Shown here piece by piece: positions 1-11,960 of a stretch of DNA of 64,000 nt. Numbering within the stretch: position 1 is the first letter of the stretch; every line of letters starts with the position of its first letter. Source of the stretch: Cephalotus follicularis. Its lineage: Eukaryota; Streptophyta; Magnoliopsida; Oxalidales; Cephalotaceae. Where the stretch lies: NCBI GenBank assembly GCA_001972305.1, contig BDDD01001801.1, positions 130,982 to 194,981 of the forward strand. The letters are read 5' to 3'. Below the pieces are notes generated by a model. That model did no database searches and had not been told where the DNA came from. It worked only from the letters and a program-made list of their open reading frames with translations. The translations under genes and the position numbers were made by a program.

Positions 1-77
1 ATTTTCTACAAAGGGGCAAAGTCTCTTTACCATGCTACTACACATCTAATATAGGAATAATTAATGCCAATTAGAGT

Positions 78-88
78 CTCTGATACCA
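78..88 (-). other. Primer-binding site of copia element A
   Basis: On the minus strand this reads TGGTATCAGAG, the complement of the 3' end of plant initiator tRNA-Met, the usual primer for minus-strand DNA synthesis in plant LTR retrotransposons. It lies 2 bp after an LTR end reading CCAACA. It sets the polarity of the element: the LTR is to the right and the body runs off the left edge. Bases 1-77 are its untranslated leader, with no coding seen. Confidence 0.85.
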
Positions 89-90
89 CT

Positions 91-2711
91 TGTTGGAAAT
101 TGGGATACTAGCGAAATATATGCATTTCAGGCAAGTGGGGTTTAGGGTGAGTAATTTTAAAATTTTGATTCCTGCACAGGAATCACTCATAACCAATGCC
201 ATGAAATGTCCCAATTATCACCAAGTATCACTAATTGGACTGTTAAAAGTCAATTAGGTTGAATCCAACCAAGGGAGGGCATAGGTGGATTAGGGTTTAC
301 AAACCCTAAAAATCGACCAACATGCTAATATGGTACTAGGGTTACACATTTAACACTAAACCATCTCCACCATAACCCTAACCCTAAGGGTTTTAACAAC
401 ACATTAACAAGTTTTATAAGGCTTCTAGGGTTCAGGTGGAGCAAGAGAAAACCCTAGGTTTGGCGACAATGCCGAACAAGGTTAGGGTTCCACATAAACC
501 CTAATGCAATATCCAATCAAACCCTAAACCCTAAAGAGTTTCACCTACACTTGAAATGAGCAAGGGTTTCAGCATAAACCCTAACACACAACCTGCATAT
601 ACATACTGAAAAATCTAGGGCTTGGAAAAACCCTAACACCAACACACACACCACTTCATAAAGTAGCAAAAAGGTGAAGGAAGAAAATTCCATTACCTTT
701 AGTCTTTGCTCCTTCAAATGGTGTGATCCTTTTCCTTGAGCTCCAAACAATCTTCCTTCATATTAAAGCTCCCCAAAGGCATGACAAAGATGTTATGTGA
801 AGTGAGTTTGGTTGGATCATCTATCCTAAAAAAGTTCAAACAATGAAGGTAGAGATATGGAGGTATCTCCACCTACAAAGTTGTCATGGAGGGTGAGAGG
901 AAGGTATTTGTAGTTTCACTCTTCAAGAACTAAGGTGTTCTTTATCTCCTCCATGGAAATGGAAGCTCTCACGGCTACGGAGAAATGAAGAGAGAAAATA
1001 GAGAGTCGGCCAAAGCAAGAGGAGAAGTAAGACGAGACAAAAGTTCACTTAATGAATTCTATCTTCCAAAATGTGTGATGCCGTGGGCTACTTACAAAGA
1101 GGCAAGAAAATATCTCTTACAATAAATCCTCAAGAGCAATGAGAATGAAGCAACACACACCTCTCACATTTCTCATAAAGTGGTCGGCCATGAGGAAGCT
1201 AAAATATTACTTAATGGCTAAGTAATTTGACGAAGTCAACATTGGAAGCTAACCAAAGTGTTTAGCTTCCAACCAAGTTGTAACCAATTTGTAACTAAGT
1301 TACTTTAGGCGTAATTGGCATCATTTGGACCGGCCCAAAGCCAGCACAAACAATGATAGGGTAAGGCCCAAATGTACTCTCTCTCCATAAAATCTCAATA
1401 TTTCATAAATGACCAAAATACCCTTTAGCCCATAATGAACTATTTATAGTGCTGCTAGAATTCACTTCCTTAGAAATGATCAAAGTCCATCAAAATAGAT
1501 ATTCTCTAGCCAAGTAACACCTGCCAGGTGTTATCCTCTCACTAAATGACATGTGTCCCACACACGTCAGCTGATTCCAAAACAAGGTGGGACCCGAAAT
1601 CCCGGTTGGACCCCGATACAACTATAAGTTTCCCAGAATATCCCGGAGTTCTAGTATGACCACCCTAATAGTCCCCGACTATTAGAATGACCCCGGTATG
1701 ATTCCCAATCATCCCCCGGATCCATGGAATTGACCATGTCTATAAGTCCACATCCGGTAAACAAATACTTTATCAAGTCATCGGCATATGTGTCATGTAT
1801 CCTACGTCATTCTTAGCTCCGACTCCGACCTAGGGTTTTGAATAATGTCACTCCTAGGTAAAGCCGCGATAACTATAAATCTACGTACACATTGAGACTG
1901 TCAGCAGACCTCCCCTAAAATCCCATTTCCAGTATGCGAATACCTGATCAGGGTTTTAAAGTCTCAACGTACATAAATAATATAGAGCCGATCACCTTTC
2001 ATACGGGTTTGACGATCCCTTTTTGCGCACTCGCCCATACATCTCAATTAAGCTCCCACAAGGCCCAAAGACAACCATTTTACTAGCACGTGGATAGTGC
2101 TAAGGAAGGCAGAAATCAAAGCCAAGTGGTTACAACACAACGCATGCCAAACGCTTAGATCTAAGGATACAACGTAGGTCACGTATGGCCTACTAGTCAC
2201 CATAGACTATACACTACCGAGACTATAGGAATCCTATTGACATAGGTATGACTTTCCCTATAGGTTTCCTATGGTGGGTCTGTTCAGTCTCATGCTCTCT
2301 AGCATGAACCCCGTATCAGCTTTAGGGTAAACCCAAATGGTAATGAGATGGTCCATCCCCTACACAGAAGAGGGCAAGCATAATACGGAAGTCTACGGTT
2401 CATCAATTGCCTTAAGAAAGTGAACCTATGACTTGGAACATTCTATCAAAAGGGAGTAAGGATCTCATTCTCATAACCTCCCAAACATGAGATCCAACCC
2501 TTTTAGACAGGGCACTATATGTGTACTCAGTTGACATGGTGATCAACTAATGCATTAAGATGGGTTGAGATATATACATATAGCAGGTTGCCATTAAACT
2601 GCAAAAACATGCACATGAACATGAAAAAGACTTTAGATTGTATAAATAGATAGTGTATATACAATAATGAAGCCACCTCGTGGCATGCAGGGACACCCCT
2701 ACTCCAAAACT
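91..2711 (-). mobile_element. 5' LTR of a minus-strand Ty1/copia element (A), about 2.6 kb
   Basis: Read on the minus strand, this block starts near 2711 with a GGGTGTCCCTGCATGCCACG sequence also found at the start of both LTRs of copia element H (55295 and 61980). It ends at 91 in CCAACA next to a primer site. Several inner blocks match H in order: the CTAGAGAGCATGA-type stretch near 2300, the rearrangement-rich middle, and the AAGGAG-rich leader near 700-760. The two are related families, not copies. The exact 5' end is uncertain because the expected TG reads AG at 2710-2711. No coding region is supported in it; the small ORFs are not shared with H. Confidence 0.8.
290..636. promoter_or_regulatory. 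Cluster of telo-box motifs in LTR A
   Basis: AAACCCTA, the plant telo-box and also the telomere-repeat unit, occurs at 301, 448, 496, 519, 526, 576 and 628, all on the plus strand. Shortened ACCCTAA forms lie near 374-386 and reversed TAGGGTT forms near 291, 339, 427 and 483. The only direct tandem is 519-535 (AAACCCTAAACCCTAAA). Telo-boxes in plants are bound by TRB-type Myb proteins and occur in promoters and Polycomb targets. Their role in this LTR is inference. The LTR of H lacks such a cluster at the matching place. Confidence 0.6.
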
Positions 2712-2934
2712 TGGGGCTCATCTCAGTTGGAGATCCATCAGGTCATCTCGACTGGTGATCCCCTTAGAGCTCATCTCAGTCGACAATCTTTATGACTCAT
2801 TTCTATAAGTGAGTTCTCTTAGCTATACATATTCCATTTAATGCAACTAGTGCTGGTATGCTCTTCTCTACCATGTCATGCAATTACCTATTCTTCTCTA
2901 CCATGCAATGCTATTGCGCTTCTCTACCATTAGT
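2712..2934. other. Spacer between two LTRs, with short internal repeats
   Basis: This is the only short stretch not assigned to an element. It has three imperfect copies of a CATCTCAGTYGR-like unit (about 2718-2790) and three copies of CTTCTCTACCAT (about 2862-2930). No ORF is convincing. It may be a remnant of an older LTR that received both A and X, but no partner is visible. Confidence 0.5.
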
Positions 2935-4338
2935 TGTCATGCCCCGAACCGCGAGGGTAAACCCCCAAGACTCGACGCATGAGATTCCATCAAACAATAT
3001 CATTCAATCATATAATTCATACTCCAAAAAGTGCTATGAATTTAATACTTTAAACAATCGTATTACAACAGCGGAATTAATCAATCCATATAAAAAATAA
3101 CTCTTGAAATCTCCCGAAATTTTAGCATGAAGTATTCATTTATTAGACTAAACTCCCTATAAAGAAAAACACATTTTATATCTTGGGCTCAGCCCTCAAC
3201 AACCACACTCCCAAAGGATGAATCAGCCGTTTATCACAATGTATGGACCCTTCCATGTCCTTTACATCAACACACATATTAAACAAATACTGCCATAAGC
3301 CGGCAGGTCAATAACTGATTATAAAACATATCTCTATTTCATTTTTAGATTTGTCTCTTATACAATAACCATAAATAAATCCATATTCAATATATGTCCC
3401 TTTACAATATCACATTTATACAAAGTAGGTCGGAGGAGATGTAAATCCTTACCCTGCGATTTAACCTGGTTGGTCACTACTGCACGTCACCTGGACCTGA
3501 ACCTGACCCATTACATTACAATCCAATGCAATGGGTCAGCAACCCGAAGGTTGTGTAGGATACACATATACAAGGTACAAATAGGAGTGCAGTAGATAAG
3601 TATGCCACATGACAGATGTATGTACCATATGAGAGATGTATGAACGACAATCGACATAAACCCTGCTATGAAATCTAGCATTTAGAAACTTGCCACTATC
3701 ATTCAATGTCCATATCATTCTGAAATCCTTTCAAGCGTATATAGGCTCCTCTCAGACTTCTCTGCCGAGGTAACAGACTAGGCGCTCTTAGCGTCCTAGG
3801 CAGAAGTCCTTATTCCTCTGGCAGACTAGAGTAGCATCTGAGAAGGCTATACTATACACCATGCCGTATGGCGCACGATTCGTAACCGTACCATCCGTAT
3901 GGCGGAAGGCTATACTATACACCATGCATGCCACATGGTAGTAAGGTGGTATGCATGCATCCAGTGTAATCATAAGTCATGTGGTGAACAATATAATATG
4001 TGTATTAATATGCCATGTGATGTCATATGTATAAATGGCAATCGTGGACAGTTTCAATATACCAGCCGTCCCTAAGCGGGGCATATTTAGCTAATCCTAA
4101 TTACATCAAAGGCCATAGGCCTACAGACAATCCATATAACAATCCATATCAATCATAGGGACAATCATTCCATAGGGTCCATCCCACCCTCGACGCACTT
4201 TTGCTGTCGTGGAAGAGTGAGGAATGAGATTACACTGGCCACGACATCGTATCATAATTCATATTGGTCCTCTAACAACGTGGGGTAAGCTCTTTTGTAT
4301 GGCCCGCACCACGATGTGAGATTAATTCTGTACATAAT
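2935..4338 (-). mobile_element. Partial minus-strand gypsy LTR (X), related to the LTR of E, cut by element C
   Basis: It starts TGTCATGCCCCGAACC, the reverse complement of an LTR end of the type GGGGCATGACA. Read in reverse it lines up with the last part of the E LTR (24150-26648). Shared stretches are the GCTGACCCATT hairpin, AGGTCCAG, and TTGACCTGCCGGCTTRTGGC near 3290-3310. The homology stops at 4338, where element C starts with its own TGTAACGCCC end. The rest of this LTR should lie beyond the far end of C. No coding sequence is seen. The direct repeat AAGGCTATACTATACACCAT occurs at about 3843 and 3906. Confidence 0.75.
3503..3539. repeat. Hairpin-forming inverted repeat in LTR X
   Basis: Left arm CTGACCCATTACATT and right arm AATGCAATGGGTCAG pair over 14 of 15 positions around a 7-nt loop. 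A hairpin at the same place in the 3' LTR of E (about 55038-55071) shares the outer CTGACCCATT/AATGGGTCAG pair, but its inner stem differs. Confidence 0.7.
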
Positions 4339-4515
4339 TGTAACGCCCGAAAATTTCATGTATTGTAATTTCACAATGTAAATGTACCGTATTTGTGGAA
4401 TTAATAAAATAATAGATTTTCTGAATTTAATGATGTTTTCCCAAACTCTGATGATGTTGCTTCTAAATCAGTTAATGTACTTAGAAGTGTGTTTACCTTG
4501 TGAGTACATAAAGTG

Positions 4516-4666
4516 CAGTCGACTGGTACGTTTGACCAGCCGGCTGGGTGTCTGTGTCATGGAATAGTCGATTGGTGGGATGAACCAGTCGACTGGCCAA
4601 CTGTCGAGCCACGTGGTAACGAACTGCCAGACGAGCAGCCGGCTGTTGGGTGTGGACAGCCGACTG
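4516..4666. repeat. Cluster 1 of CAGYCGRCTG palindromes in LTR C
   Basis: Palindromes of 10-12 bp: CAGTCGACTG at 4516, CAGCCGGCTG at 4537, CCAGTCGACTGG at 4585, CAGCCGGCTG at 4636, and the half-changed CAGCCGACTG at 4657. Spacing is irregular and the DNA between is not repeated, so this is not an ordinary tandem array. Confidence 0.85.
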
Positions 4667-5483
4667 GATCGTGCTCTGTTTTGTTGCATATGACGGAAAT
4701 CACAGGCTACAGCTGAAAAATGGAAGGGGGTGCCATCTGTGCTTCATGCAGCAAAAGGAATGGAAGAAGAGGAAACCTGTGGATCATGCAGACTTCATGG
4801 GGGGAAAGGTTTAGGCCTGTGAGTGTGTGCATGCATGTGGAATAGAAATGTGGCATTTAGTGCCATGTGAAGGGAGCTAAGGAAGAGAGGGAGAGAAACA
4901 CTCTGCATAAAACGCCTTCACTCATCTTCTTCATCCTGGTACAGAAGAGTCTAAGAAGCAAAGTGGATAGTAGAGAAAAACGCAGAGAAAAGAGGGAAAA
5001 GAGTGTTCTCCATTGTTGAAGCTTGGAGCTCGGGTTGGAGCTGTTGGGCTGTTCTTGGAGCTGCTGAGCTTGAAGTTAGAGCTTCTGGGGAGCCCAAAAC
5101 ATCACTGTTGGAACACAAAGAGGTGGACTTACAGATTCCTAACTTGGAATCAAAAGGTAGGGGAAGTTGTGATGGTATTTTGAGCTTAATGTTATTGCAT
5201 GTTATATGATTTGAACGCACTGGTTGCATGAGTTGTAGTTACTGATTTTAAAAGGTGGTTGCTACTATTTTCCATCTGCTATGCTTGCTATTGAGAATCA
5301 AATGAGATTATGTGCATGCATGTTGGACCCTTATCTTGGTGTTGACTTGCATGATGAAATGTATGTTGGATGTGGTGTTATATGGACGATATGGTAACAT
5401 GTAGTTATGTTTCTGCCCTTGAGCTTCAATTCTCTGTTTACAACGATCCGTTGGAGTAGATAGATCGATTTGCATGCAACTGG

Positions 5484-5762
5484 TTCGTAGGGTAGCCGAC
5501 TGTCGAAGGAAGATAGCCGACTACTCAATGGAACCAGTCGACTGTCAATAGAAAACAGTCGATCGTTCATACTTTATCCTGCCCAGAATGTGGCGGGAAG
5601 TGTGATCTGGGTAATACTTTTCAACGGGTGTGCAATAACAGCCAACTGTTGAAGGATAACGGTCGACTGCCTAATGGACAGTCGACTGGTAGAAGGAACC
5701 AGCCGACTACCTGGTACTGCTCGACCCAGAACAGCCGACTGGTAAGGATTCCAGTCGACTGG
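5484..5762. repeat. Cluster 2 of CAGYCGRCTG palindromes in LTR C
   Basis: About ten copies or near-copies of the same 10-bp palindrome, for example CAGTCGACTG at about 5543 and 5679 and CCAGTCGACTGG at 5751-5762, mixed with AGCCGACTR variants. The two clusters lie about 0.8 kb apart in one LTR. Confidence 0.85.
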
Positions 5763-6475
5763 TTGGAATGCTATTGTACTCCTCTTGCTTTAAACAATGC
5801 GAAACGATCCCGATTCCTGCTAGGATGCATTTGACCATTTGTATGCATTGCATATACCCTGTTTACTGCCTGTTCTGGACTGTTTGAAATCGGATTATGA
5901 TTTCTAGGTATTGCTACTTTAGAAATGCATACATTAATTGAAATTACTATGTTAAGTACGAAATGAATATTGTTTTCGTATTTTCAAACATCTTTAGAAA
6001 ACTAAAATTGTTTAAAAGTATTTTCTACTGAAAATGCATAATTCAATGTTATCACTTTTGGAAACATTTTGGAAACAGACTGCCTGTTGTGGATCTAAAC
6101 GATCACTACTGTACTGTACTGTTACTGCTTGGATTCACTGTTTGCTCAGTGAATTGTACTGTGTTTGTGTTTGAGCCACTGGTTGCATGGCGGAGACTGC
6201 CAGCGCCGGCTAGTGGTAGGGTTGACCTAGGGGCCAGGAGTTGGCTGGGTGACTCACTGTACTGTACTGTTGCCTCGCTCGGTTGCCTGAAGTAGGAACC
6301 GGAGTGGGGGTGTAGCGCGGGGCCAGGAGATGGCGGCGTTACATATACTGCCTGACTGTTGTGATCCTTTATGGACATCCTGTACCGCCTGTTGGTCCTT
6401 CTCAGACATTATTGTGCCTGTTGATGTGGCCCTGGCCGGGTTACTACTGTACTGTTGTTGCATGCATATCTTTTC

Positions 6476-6497
6476 ATATATATATATATATATATAT
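6476..6497. repeat. AT dinucleotide microsatellite in LTR C
   Basis: An uninterrupted run of 11 AT units. A shorter ATATATATA run follows near 6540. It is the most TATA-like stretch of this LTR, and LTR F has a similar run at about 52636-52660. A core-promoter role is possible but unproven. Confidence 0.8.
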
Positions 6498-7063
6498 GCC
6501 CTACTTATATTTTACTGTACTGTTAAACATATATATTTTCATATATATACAAACTGGGATTTCTACTACACTGCATCATCTATGCATTCATATCATGACA
6601 TGCTTTTAATGTTAATCCCGAACTTCTTTTATGACTTAGCCGAGTGAGGACAAAGGCTAACCCTCTACTTTACAGATTGATGCAGTGGACCGGTTGGAGT
6701 GGCATGGGCAAGGGACAAGATGTTTTGATGTTTGTTCTTGGTTTTACTTTCCTCATGTTTTGTAATAAACCGGGTTTTATTTAAGGACCAATGTGCTGTA
6801 CTTACGGGTTGTTTACTGATGGGATTTAATATTGTATCGTGATCACGCTCCGTTTGTGGGCGATTAACTATGACAGACTTGTTTTGGGTAGCGTGTAGTA
6901 TGGGATACACGCTACGAGTTTACAGCTTGTGAATTTGTATGCTTCCGCAACTGACATCTTGCTTAAAAGTTTAAATTTATGGTTTTTACATGAGCTGTAT
7001 TTATGTGTTAATTGCCTTTACCGCTATAATGTTGCCTTCTCGTTAAACGGGGTGTGACAAGAG

Positions 7064-7075
7064 TGGTATCAGAGC
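7064..7075 (+). other. Primer-binding site of element C
   Basis: TGGTATCAGAGC, complementary to the 3' end of initiator tRNA-Met, 4 bp after the LTR end. It is the mirror of the site of F at 52106-52117. Confidence 0.93.
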
Positions 7076-7172
7076 ATATTCCATATATACTTAGCTAGGA
7101 TACTTTCCTTGGCAATTAATGAATTGTTTCCCTATAGTCGTGACTAACCGTCAACCTTCTTATAGGAACTCA

Positions 7173-8240
7173 ATGACTGGAAGGAGAACACGTGCTAGGG
7201 CTAGAGCTGTTGGAGTTAATGCCCCGGAGGAAGCAAATATTCCGCAAGGGATGAATATCCCCCAAGATGACAGAGATCCGATGGCTCGGATTGCGGACTG
7301 TTTTCAGTAACAGATGACCTTTAATAGGGCTAATGCGAAGGAGATGTGCCAGTACTACGCGGAAGCTCGACCGCAACATAGGGCTCCCGACCACTGCCCC
7401 GAGGAGGATGGTAACCAGTTTGGGAGAGATATTGAAAAGTTCATGAGGCTAAATCCACCCAGTTTTCGGGGGGGGACTTGATGCTACCGTTGCTGAAAGA
7501 TGGCTGCAAGACTTGGAGAAAATCTTTGAAGTAATGGACTGTACCGACACTCAGAAGCTAAAGTTTGCTGTGTACCGCCTATGGGGTGAGGCCACTCATT
7601 GGTGGGAAATGGTCAAAGAAAAATGGGAATCACAGAGACTGGACAGTACTTGGGACAGATTCCACACAGAATTCCTGGAGACTTATGTTTCGCGTATTGA
7701 GCAAGAGCGATGAGAGACGGAGCTCTTGGAGTGCGACAGGGAGAGATAACTGTGGCTAAGTATCAAGCAAGATTCATGGAGCTAGCCAGACATTCACCTT
7801 ATCTGGTAGCTAATGAAGAGAACAAGATTCGGAGATTCCTGAGAGGCCTGCGACTGGATCTTCGGTCAAGAATGAGAGCTATGGAACTGAGGACTTTTGT
7901 GGAGGTTGCTCAGAAAGCAAGACTATTGGAGACAATATCCAGTGAAGACTGGGCTGAGAGATCTCGCGCACAGTAGAGTAAACATAGTCCTACACAGTCC
8001 TAACCGGCATCGTCGAAATGGCAAGACGGTGGTTCTCCGACGAAGTCGTCTAAGAACAAGTCTCAACAGACAGCTTCACAGGGTACTCCTAGCCAAGGGA
8101 GTAATGCCAGATCTGGAGGTTGCTATTATTGTGGTCGTACCGGCCACCAACAGAAAGATTGCTGGAGGCTCAATGGTTGGTGCCTGAGGTACGGGGCACC
8201 TGGTCATTCAGTAAAGGACTGCTCGAAGAGTTCTGCTACA
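7173..8240 (+). pseudogene. Broken gag of element C
   Basis: Gag forms the virus-like particle and binds the genomic RNA. The chosen ATG at 7173 gives MTGRRTRARARAVG, which matches the start of F gag at 52009. Gag core motifs follow (LNPPSF, ERWLQDLEKIF, ATHWWEM, FLETYV, YQARFMELARHSPY). A CCHC zinc knuckle, CYYCGRTGHQQKDC, is coded at about 8123-8164. A second is damaged: CLRYGAPGHSVKDC has Tyr for its second Cys. Breaks are a TAA at 7308, a one-base gain in a G run near 7469, a TGA at 7711 and a TAG at 7974. The reading frame changes several times, so no full Gag can be made. Confidence 0.85.
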
Positions 8241-10313
8241 GTGCCTACTGGGTCGGGGAGTAGTAGTGGTACGGCAGCGGGACCGTCACAGAGGAAGGAC
8301 ACCGGCAAGGGCATCGCAAAAGGTAGAGTGTTTGTACTTGCTCAGACAGAGGTTCCAAAGTCGACTTCTGTTGTTGGAGGTACTCTGTACATATATGGTT
8401 TTTCTGCTAGAGTATTGATGGATTCTTGAGCATCACATTCTTTTATATCTGCACGTTTTGCATCTTGCTTAGATGTCACCCCTGACTGCATGTCATATAT
8501 ACTTGATGTGAGCACACCGACCGGGACTTCTATGTATACTGATTCGATATATAGGAGTTGTGAGATGTCTATGGCAGGCATTCCCTTGTATGCAGATTTG
8601 ATAGTGCTGCCTATCCGTGACTTCGATGTTATATTGGGGATGGATTTGCTATCAGCACACTGTGCTCGTATGGATTGCTATTATAAAACCGTGGATTTTG
8701 GTCTGCCCGACGGAACGACTTTTCAATTGAAGGGAGATAAAGGGTTTTCAACCCTGATCATATCCTTTATTCGAGCATCGAGATACCTAGATAAGGGATA
8801 CGAGGGATATTTGGCCTATGTGATTGATCAAAGGAAAGAGAAAGGCTTGAGCTCGGAGGAAATTCTAGTTGTGTACGAATTTCCAGATGTATTTCCTGAT
8901 GACTTAGGGTCTTTGCCACCGAAGAGAAATATGGAGTTTGTTATCGATCTTATACCAGGTGCAGCTCCTATTTCTACAGCACCATATAGGATGGCCCCTG
9001 CAGAATTGAGGGAACTAAAATTACAGTTGCAAGATCTGATCGATAAGGGTTTTATTCGACCTAGTGTTTCTCCGTGGGGTGCACCTGTACTGTTTGTCAA
9101 AAAGAAGGATGGGTCGATGAGACTCTGCATCGACTACAGAATGCTGAACAAGGCAACTATCAAGAACAAGTATCCTTTACCCCACATTGAGGAGTTGTTT
9201 GACCAGTTGCAAGGATCAAGGGTGTTTTCCAAGCTCGACCTGAGGTCAGGATATCACCAACTGAGAGTAAGGGAAGTTGACATTGAGAAGACTGCCTTCC
9301 GAACACGGTATGGTCATTACGAGTTCTTGGTGATTCCGTTCGGTGTTACCAATGCACCGGCAGCTTTTATGTCATTGATGAATGACGTATTCTGACCATA
9401 CCTGGACTAGTTTGTTGTAGTATTTATCGATGACATACTGGTATATTCAATGAATGAAGAGGAGCACGCTCACCATCTGAGGCTAGTATTGCAAGTTCTC
9501 AGAGAACAATGGTTGTACGCCAAGTTCGTCAAGTGTGAGTTCTGGCTTGATCATGTGATCTTTCTCAGTCACATCGTATCGGGGGAAGGCTTGACGGTGG
9601 ATCCGTCAAAGACTGAAGTAGTACGAGACTGGCCACAACCAAAGAATGTGACAGAGGTGCGCAGTTTCCTTGGATTGGCAAGGTATTACAGAAGGTTTAT
9701 CCAGAACTTTTCAAGGATAGCCGAGCCCTTGACTAGACTGACCCAGAAGAAAACCCCTTTTGTCTGGGACGAAGACTGTGAAGCTAGTTTCTGTGAACTG
9801 AAGGATCGGTTGGTTTCCGCTCCTGTCTTGTCATTACCTGACGGTAATGAGGGCTTTACAGTCTACAATGATGCATCAGGTAAGGGTTTGGGTTATGTAT
9901 TGATACAGCGGGGCAGAGTGATTGCATATGCCTCGAGAAAGCTAAACCCGTATGAGGAAAACTACCCGACTCATGACCTTGAGCTTGTAGCTATTATCTT
10001 CGCCCTTCAGAAGTGGAGGCACTATCTTTATGGGGCGCAGTTTGAGATCTTTACCGATCATAAGAGTTTGAGGTACCTGTTTTGTCAAGACACACTGAAC
10101 ATGAGACAGCGCAGGTGGGTAGAATTCTTTAATGATTATGATTGCAGTGTTTAGTACCACACGGGGAGAGAGAATGTAGTCACTAATGCCTTGAGCTGCA
10201 AGGCTATGGTTGCCAGTGCGATGGTGGCGCAATGGAAGATACTAGAAGACTTCCAAGAATGGTCTCCATTCAATCAGTCACCGGGGATCTTTGTGGGTGA
10301 CATGCAAGTACAG
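8241..10313 (+). pseudogene. Broken protease-RT-RNase H of element C
   Basis: The domains are in gypsy order. The protease active site DSGAS reads DS-stop-AS (TGA at 8427). RT runs from about 8985 with [32 protein letters not shown] and the catalytic FIDDILVY at about 9425. RNase H follows (YNDAS at about 9860, then TDHKSLRYL at about 10050). Stops at about 9393 and 9408 interrupt RT, and a TAG at 10152 ends RNase H. The frame is otherwise open for 301 and 234 codons. The sequence ends at 10313 in the linker after RNase H, exactly where D starts, so integrase and chromodomain are missing from this piece. F (35112-38271) is the closest relative. Confidence 0.9.
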
Positions 10314-11636
10314 TGTCACACCCCATTCAAGAGAAACGCAACAATAAAGGCGGTAAACGGAGTTAACATAAAATACAGCTCATGCCAAAAACCATAACAT
10401 CTAAAACTTGTAAACAAACTGTCAGTTGCGGAAGCATAACAAGTTCATAAGCTGTAAACACGTAACGTGCATCCCATACCGCACGCTACCCAAACATAAG
10501 TCATCAAAGTTAATCGCCCATAAAACGGAGCGTGAAGTACAGTACAAGATAAAATTCCTTCAGAAACAGAACCATAACAATGGCACATCCGAAAACCATA
10601 ATCCACATGGGTTTAATACAAACAGGAGGACAAACAAAATCAAGAATATAACAGCTTGATCTTCGTCCATGCCGATCCGATAGTCCACTGCATCAATATG
10701 TAAAGTAGGGGGTTAGCCTTTGTCCTCACTCGGCCAAGTCATAACAGTAAATCGGGATCAACAATAATGCATGTCATGATATGAATGCATAAATGATGTA
10801 GTGCAGTGGAGACCCGGTTTATACATATATGAAAACATATATACGTATAACAGTACAGTAAAATATCGGCGTTACATATATAAGAAATATATGTATACAG
10901 TAATAGTACAGTAGTAACCCGGCCAGGGCTACATCAACAAACACTGTAATGTCCGAAAAGGACCAACAGGCAGTACAGGATGTCCGTATATGACTACAAC
11001 AGGCAGTATGTCCACATAGGACCACAACAGGCAGCATATAGTGCCGCCAACTCCTGGCCCCACGCTACACTCCCACTCTGGCCCCTACATCAGGCAACTG
11101 AGCGAGGCAACAGTACAGTGAGTCACCTAGCCATGCTCTTGGCCCCTAGGTACAACCCTACCACTAGTCATCGTTGGCAACCTCCGCCACGCAACTAGTA
11201 GCTCAAACACAAACACATAGCAATTCACAGAGCAAACAGTGAATTTAAACAGTAACAGTACATTAAACAGTAATGATCGTTTAGATCGACAACAGGCAGT
11301 TGTTTTCCAGACTGTTTCCAAAAATGACAACATTTGAAAATAGACATTTTCAGTAGAAAATACAAACAGTTTCAGTAGTGTAAATTGTTTATCAGTTCGG
11401 TCGTAAATACGTTATTTAACCAATACATATCTTCATACTCAAAATATCATATTCCGAGTTCATATATGCATCTCTAAATGTCAATACTTTAGAAATCATA
11501 AACAATTCACAAACAGTATACAATCAGGTAGTAAACAGTGCATATGCAATGCATACATATGCTCAAATGCACCCTAACAGGAATCGGGATCGTTTCGTAT
11601 CGTTAGATGAAGAAAACCCCAAACAGTAACAAAGAC

Positions 11637-11960
11637 GTCGATGTCTTTCCAAAAGGCGTCGATGTCTTTTCCAACAGGCGTCGATGTCCAAGTCTCAGTG
11701 TCAGCGCGTTCCACAACAGAAGGCGTCGATGCCATATCATACACGTCGACGCTCAAGGTCTAGAACCTTAAAACGACAGCGTATTGTTGACGGCGTCGAC
11801 GCGTTAAGGTAGGAACCTTAGGCGTCGACGTGTAACACGTCAAAACCTAGTCAGGTAGCCTAAGGCGTCGATGTCTTCCCATAAACGTCGATCCCTTTCA
11901 TTCAGTAACAAGGCAAAACTAAAAAGACGTCGATGTTTATTTAGAAGGCGTTGATGTCTT
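11637..11960. repeat. Cluster of CGTCGACG-type palindromes in LTR D (first)
   Basis: Around a dozen copies or near-copies of GRCGTCGAYGYC, such as ACGTCGACGC near 11743, GGCGTCGACGCG near 11790 and GGCGTCGACG near 11821. Many differ by CG to CA or TG changes. Confidence 0.8.

Larger units (their letters stand above)
4339..7059 (+). mobile_element. 5' LTR of element C (2721 bp)
   Basis: It starts TGTAACGCCCG and ends GGGGTGTGACA, a near-inverted pair of about 10 bp. The primer site follows after 4 bp. Starts and ends match the solo LTR at 19540-21612 and, reversed, LTR D. It carries two palindrome clusters (4516-4666 and about 5484-5762), a TA microsatellite and several ACTGTACTGT repeats around 6105-6275. 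Its small ORFs are not supported as genes. Confidence 0.92.
4339..10313 (+). mobile_element. Chromovirus-type Ty3/gypsy element C (alpha family), left part
   Basis: The element has a full 5' LTR, primer site, gag, protease, RT and RNase H in plus orientation, then stops at 10313 where minus-strand LTR D begins. The missing integrase and 3' LTR are expected beyond D and whatever D contains; they are not in this window. The likely 5' target duplication is ATAAT (4334-4338). The same family includes F (minus, 33109-54689), D and the solo LTR at 19540. F is the best full-length guide. Assignment to the chromovirus group rests on the chromodomain-like tail of F and D; the Tekay/Del lineage is my best guess. 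Confidence 0.9.

Noticed and set aside
519-535. True telomere or chromosome end
   Set aside because: Only two joined repeat units, inside a retrotransposon LTR.
7064-7075. tRNA gene at TGGTATCAGAGC
   Set aside because: Only the 3' acceptor end is matched; there is no cloverleaf. These are primer-binding sites.
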